Of a stretch of DNA of 64,000 nt, positions 60,911 to 64,000 are shown piece by piece (the first letter of the stretch is position 1; each line of letters starts with the position of its first letter). The notes beneath the pieces were generated by a model. It did no database searches, was not told the DNA's origin, and saw nothing but the letters and a program-made list of their open reading frames with translations. The stretch is from an uncultured Lachnospiraceae bacterium (lineage in GTDB: Bacteria > Bacillota > Clostridia > Lachnospirales > Lachnospiraceae): assembly GCA_902799015.1 (NCBI GenBank), contig CADBZI010000002.1, positions 1-64,000 of the forward strand. Reading direction: 5' to 3'. Position numbers and translations under genes: made by a program.

Positions 60911-62206
60911 ATGGTGCGTGCGATGAAAAGAAGCGGAAAGAATAAGGTATGCCTGGCAGCATGCTTCTGCGTCATGATGCTGTGGGCAGTAATGTCAGCG
61001 GGTGGAAGTCGTGTGCATGCTGCTTCTGTCAGGGATTCCCTCCCCATCCTGAAGCTGAAGACACTGAAAGAGATGCCCGTGCCTGCGGGTTCTTCTTACT
61101 TAGAGGGCGGAACCGCGGTGCCATCCGGCTATGTGGTGACATTTCTCAGCAGCAGCGCGTCGGATCCGAATCAGATTCTGCTTCTGAGCACGGCGAACTG
61201 GTCAGCCGTGAAGATGGGAAACGCGCCCCTGTCCCATGCGAATGATATGTGCTATGCCCCGAAGAATGGGGGCGAGATCTATGTCACGCCGATGGACAAT
61301 TCCTGTATCATCGTGCTGGACGCCGCGACGCTGTCACAGAAATCGATTCTCACCCCTCAGACGCGGCAGGCCTATCACGCGATCGGCTACGATACGAAGA
61401 CGGACAGCTTCGCGTGTATGTATGTGGACGGTACCGGAGCGGGCCGGCGTTTTACCTGTGATATCCTGGACGGAAAGCTCGAAAGAAAGAGCTCCTTTTC
61501 CGTCAGCACCAACCTGACGTATCAGGGATTGACGGTGCACAATTCTTTGATCTATTACACCTGCTGGGAACGGGGCGGCGTAAACAGTCTGTATGAACCG
61601 GTCTATGACGGAGTCTTCCAGAAAAATGACAATGTCATCTATGTCTATGATTTCTCCGGCAGGCTGGTGAAGAGCCTGCTGATCCCCTGTCCGCAGGGAT
61701 ATTCCAAGTTCGAGATTGAGACGGCTTCCTTTCTCGGAGACCGGATGATCCTGCAGTGCAATATTACAAAGAACGGAACCAGGTACTTTGGTCTCTACGA
61801 AGTCACAGGGGAAGAACCCTCTCTGGCGCAGCAGGCCGCTGAAAAAGCCGCGAAGGAAAAAGCCGCCAGGGCGCAGGCTGACGCGGAGCGTGCGGCTTCC
61901 GCGAAGATGAAGCCTGCAAGACCGAAGATCACAGGGATCACAAAGAAGAAAAGAGCGGTCAGTCTGAAGTGGAAGAAGGTCAAGATCGGGAACAAGAAGG
62001 TGACTGGCTATGAAGTCCAGATCTGCAAGAACAGATCATTTACCGGAGATACACGCCGGATGTTCCGTGTCCCCATCGTCAAGTGTACGATCAGAGGACT
62101 GGACCGGAAGACGCGCTATTTTGTCCGTGTCCGCGCGTACCAGAAGGTTGGGACCGGCAGAGCATACTCCGCCTGGTCCGTGATCCGGAAAGTAAAGACA
62201 AAGTAA
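60911..62206 (+). CDS. Secreted protein with beta-propeller-like and fibronectin-III-like domains
   Basis: ATG 60911 is preferred (GGGAG ten bases upstream; alternatives 60905 and 60923). The 431-residue protein has a signal peptide (VCLAACFCVMMLWAVMSAGG, cut after VHA), a domain of repeated beta-strands (~35-300: VTFLSSSASDPNQILLLSTA, IYVTPMDNSCIIVLDAATLS) that looks like a partial propeller, a coiled, alanine- and lysine-rich linker (AEKAAKEKAARAQADAERAA) and a fibronectin III-like end (AVSLKWKKVKIGNKKVTGYE, RYFVRVRAYQKVGTGRAYSA). The end is shared with the protein at 26841. No catalytic motif seen; likely a surface-binding protein. Confidence 0.65.
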   Translation: MVRAMKRSGKNKVCLAACFCVMMLWAVMSAGGSRVHAASVRDSLPILKLKTLKEMPVPAGSSYLEGGTAVPSGYVVTFLSSSASDPNQILLLSTANWSAVKMGNAPLSHANDMCYAPKNGGEIYVTPMDNSCIIVLDAATLSQKSILTPQTRQAYHAIGYDTKTDSFACMYVDGTGAGRRFTCDILDGKLERKSSFSVSTNLTYQGLTVHNSLIYYTCWERGGVNSLYEPVYDGVFQKNDNVIYVYDFSGRLVKSLLIPCPQGYSKFEIETASFLGDRMILQCNITKNGTRYFGLYEVTGEEPSLAQQAAEKAAKEKAARAQADAERAASAKMKPARPKITGITKKKRAVSLKWKKVKIGNKKVTGYEVQICKNRSFTGDTRRMFRVPIVKCTIRGLDRKTRYFVRVRAYQKVGTGRAYSAWSVIRKVKTK

Positions 62207-62225
62207 TAAAGTCTCCGTTCAGGAG

Positions 62226-62254
62226 CCCTGTGTATGCATTGTGCCTATACAGGG
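62226..62254 (+). terminator. Hairpin between the secreted protein and the Liv-type operon
   Basis: CCCTGTGTA (62226-62234) pairs with TATACAGGG (62246-62254) with one G-T wobble. No T-run follows. The rest of 62255-62388 is the leader of the binding-protein gene; GAGGAGGG at 62373-62380 is its ribosome binding site. Confidence 0.45.
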
Positions 62255-62388
62255 TGTGACTTGCAACTATGTGAGGACGAAATAGGGCGGAGATGAAAAA
62301 ACATCTTTCCTTTAGTACATTAAAGTGATATACTATCGACTGTACAGTTTACCCGCAAATGACCGGGAAGAAGAGGAGGGAAAATCTT

Positions 62389-63540
62389 ATGATGAAAAAA
62401 CTGGCAGCTGTGACATGTGTTCTGTCGATGGCTCTGTCGGGGATGGCAATGGCGGATACCGTCACGATCGGTGTCTTCGAACCGGCTTCCGGCGACAACG
62501 GAGCAGGCGGAAAGCAGGAAGTGCTTGGCATGCAGTACGCGAACCAGGTACAGCCGACCGTTGAGATCGATGGCACAGAGTATGATGTCGTACTGAACAT
62601 CGTCGACAATGAGTCCTCTACTGACAAGGCGACTTCCGCGGCGACAGCGGCGGCAGAAGGCGCAAGCGTTGTGCTCGGCTCCTACGGCTCTGCGGTTTCC
62701 ATCGCGGCTGGCGATATCTTCAAGAGCGCAGGCGTCGGCGCGATCGGCGTTACCTGCACGAACCCGCAGGTTACAGAGGGAAATGACAACTATTTCCGTA
62801 TCTGCTTCCTGGATCCGTTCCAGGGCACGGTCCTTGCGAACTATGCAAATGACGCGATCGGCGCGAAGAAGGCTTATGTCCTGACCAAGCTCGGCGACGA
62901 CTATTCCGCAGGCCTTGGCCACTACTTCAGCGATGCGTTCAAGAAGCTCGGCGGAGAGGTAATCGAGGAGACATTCCCGCCTGAAACTGCTGACTTCACT
63001 TCCTACATCACGACCGCGAAGAACGAAGGCGTTGATGTCATCATGGCTCCGACCTCCACTGAGGCGGCTCAGCTGATCATCGAGGCGGCTTCCACACAGG
63101 GCGTCACGGTTCCGCTTCTTGCAGGCGACACCTGGGATTCCAATGTTATCCTGAGCGCGGCTGAGGGGAAGGACATCGAGATCTACGTCACCACCTTCTA
63201 TCAGGAAGGCGCGGATGAAGAATTCGATACCGGCATCAAGGAATACATCAACGGCGACAAGACCGCTCTGGCGAACAATGGCGGCGATGACACTGTCGCA
63301 GCGGTTTCCGCGATGGGTTATGACGCATACTTCGTAGCGCTTGAGTGCATCAAGAATGCTGCTTCCACCGATCCGGCGGATGTCCTTGCAGCGATTCCGG
63401 CCACCACTTATGACGGCGTAACCGGCCACATCGAATTCGGTGAGAACGGCGACGCGGTTCGCTCTGAGGCGGTTGTCAAGAAGGCGAACAACGAGACCGG
63501 CAGCTGGGAGTTCGTCGCAACACAGGGTGTCAGCGAGTAA
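62389..63540 (+). CDS. Branched-chain amino-acid type ABC substrate-binding protein (LivJ/K-like)
   Basis: A 383-residue Peripla_BP_6 protein. ATG 62389 lies nine bases after GAGGAGG; ATG 62392 is the alternative. A signal peptide (LAAVTCVLSMALSGMAMA) precedes the mature start DTVTIGVFEPASGDNGAGGK. It has no lipobox cysteine, as for the binding protein at 58315. VLGSYGSAVSIAAGDIFKSA and IMAPTSTEAAQLIIEAAS fit the two lobes. It starts an operon with livH. Substrate may be leucine, valine or a related small molecule. Confidence 0.9.
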   Translation: MMKKLAAVTCVLSMALSGMAMADTVTIGVFEPASGDNGAGGKQEVLGMQYANQVQPTVEIDGTEYDVVLNIVDNESSTDKATSAATAAAEGASVVLGSYGSAVSIAAGDIFKSAGVGAIGVTCTNPQVTEGNDNYFRICFLDPFQGTVLANYANDAIGAKKAYVLTKLGDDYSAGLGHYFSDAFKKLGGEVIEETFPPETADFTSYITTAKNEGVDVIMAPTSTEAAQLIIEAASTQGVTVPLLAGDTWDSNVILSAAEGKDIEIYVTTFYQEGADEEFDTGIKEYINGDKTALANNGGDDTVAAVSAMGYDAYFVALECIKNAASTDPADVLAAIPATTYDGVTGHIEFGENGDAVRSEAVVKKANNETGSWEFVATQGVSE

Positions 63541-63557
63541 TCCAGCAAAGACACAAG

Positions 63558-63674
63558 GCGCCGGTGCGTAATCCGGCGCACAGGGTTTTCGGATCTCAAA
63601 AAGTAAAGAACGCGCTTTGCTGAGCGCATATGCATTTTCTTTCCAGCGCGGAACGTCCGAGGGGCGTTCCGTGC
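63558..63674 (+). promoter_or_regulatory. Hairpin pair between binding protein and permease (processing/attenuation site)
   Basis: GCGCCGG (63558-63564) pairs with CCGGCGC (63573-63579). GGAACG (63650-63655) pairs with CGTTCC (63665-63670), extended by GCGC / GTGC. The second is followed by CGGAATTTT. Such hairpins commonly lower expression of permease genes relative to the binding protein. Confidence 0.55.
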
Positions 63675-63713
63675 CGGAATTTTCCTGATCAATCTGATTT
63701 CAAAGGATTTCAC

Positions 63714-64000
63714 ATGGACTTCTTCTCTAAAAACTTACCCTATCTGCTCGCGGGCGTATCGGTCGGCGGACAGTATGCCCTGATCGCCATCGGCTATACG
63801 ATGGTGTATGGCATCCTGCGTCTGATCAACTTTGCCCATGGCGATATCTTTATGGTTGCGGGACTTGTGACAATATATGCGAGCACCGTGATGCCGCTGT
63901 ATCTTTCACTCCCGCTGACGGTCATTGTCACGGTCATCCTCGGTATGACGATTGAGAAGGTGGCGTATAAGCCGCTTCGAAATGCGCCGAGAATGTCTGT
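63714..64000 (+). CDS. livH: LivH-like branched-chain amino-acid ABC permease, 3'-truncated by window edge
   Basis: The frame opens at ATG 63714, seven bases after AAAGGA, and runs off the window after 95 codons. It reads LLAGVSVGGQYALIAIGYTM, VYGILRLINFAHGDIFMVAG, the diagnostic N-terminal helices of LivH (the 'INFAHG' motif). The remaining LivM, LivG and LivF genes would be expected beyond the edge. Confidence 0.9.
   Translation, partial: MDFFSKNLPYLLAGVSVGGQYALIAIGYTMVYGILRLINFAHGDIFMVAGLVTIYASTVMPLYLSLPLTVIVTVILGMTIEKVAYKPLRNAPRMS

Noticed and set aside
1..64000. tRNA, rRNA or tmRNA genes, including a tRNA at an integration border
   Set aside because: No cloverleaf with a conserved T-loop (GGTTCGAATCC-like) or rRNA stretch was noticed on either strand by eye. 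A dedicated tRNA scan would settle this.

Overview
The window reads as chromosome of a low-to-mid GC Firmicute, most likely a gut Clostridium of the Lachnospiraceae type. The grounds are strong AGGAGG ribosome binding sites, sigma-A type promoters, no outer-membrane functions, many DUF6077/DUF2142/DUF2304/DUF6273-like proteins, secreted Ig-like and fibronectin-like proteins, and teichoic-acid style chemistry. This is a family-level impression, not an identification. I saw no rRNA, tRNA or CRISPR array.

Region 1 (1-9425) is decayed mobile DNA. It holds the 3' part of an IrrE/ImmA-HTH gene, an XRE regulator, a two-gene ATPase/TOPRIM-like module with its own promoter and terminator (a candidate phage-defence system), and a small winged-helix-like protein. 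A large serine recombinase follows, cut off by an IS3-family element. That IS3 transposase is itself split by a 3.5 kb element carrying three overlapping tyrosine recombinases between perfect 30-bp inverted repeats, i.e. a recombinase-in-trio (RIT) element. The result is a three-layer nest: serine recombinase, then IS3, then RIT.

Region 2 (9691-30489) is a surface polysaccharide locus on the + strand. It encodes a Wzz-like copolymerase with a decayed kinase-like tail, several large membrane proteins of unknown function, four family-2 glycosyltransferases, a DUF2304 partner, a Wzx flippase, an acyltransferase-3, an NAD-dependent epimerase, an LtaS-like phosphoglycerol transferase and a secreted metallo-beta-lactamase-fold protein.

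Region 3 (30585-55364) is a teichoic-acid-like polymer factory. An SDR plus an IspD/TarI-like cytidylyltransferase probably make a CDP-alditol. TagF-like transferases polymerise it (two here, a third at 59410). A TagG/Wzm permease and a Wzt ATPase fused to UDP-galactopyranose mutase export it. A second LtaS-like enzyme, three glycerophosphodiester phosphodiesterase-like proteins and two SGNH proteins probably remodel it. A Dlt-like cassette (MBOAT, two DltD-like SGNH proteins, AMP-ligase, carrier protein) closes the region at a terminator and probably adds an acyl group. The only gene on the minus strand here is a CpsB-like PHP phosphatase with its own promoter. A conserved two-hairpin element lies upstream of the first two TagF-like genes.

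Region 4 (55461-64000) holds a LysR regulator with a clean promoter, an SsuABC/TauABC-type importer, the third TagF-like gene, a secreted fibronectin-III protein, and the start of a branched-chain amino-acid type ABC operon (binding protein, then LivH running off the window).
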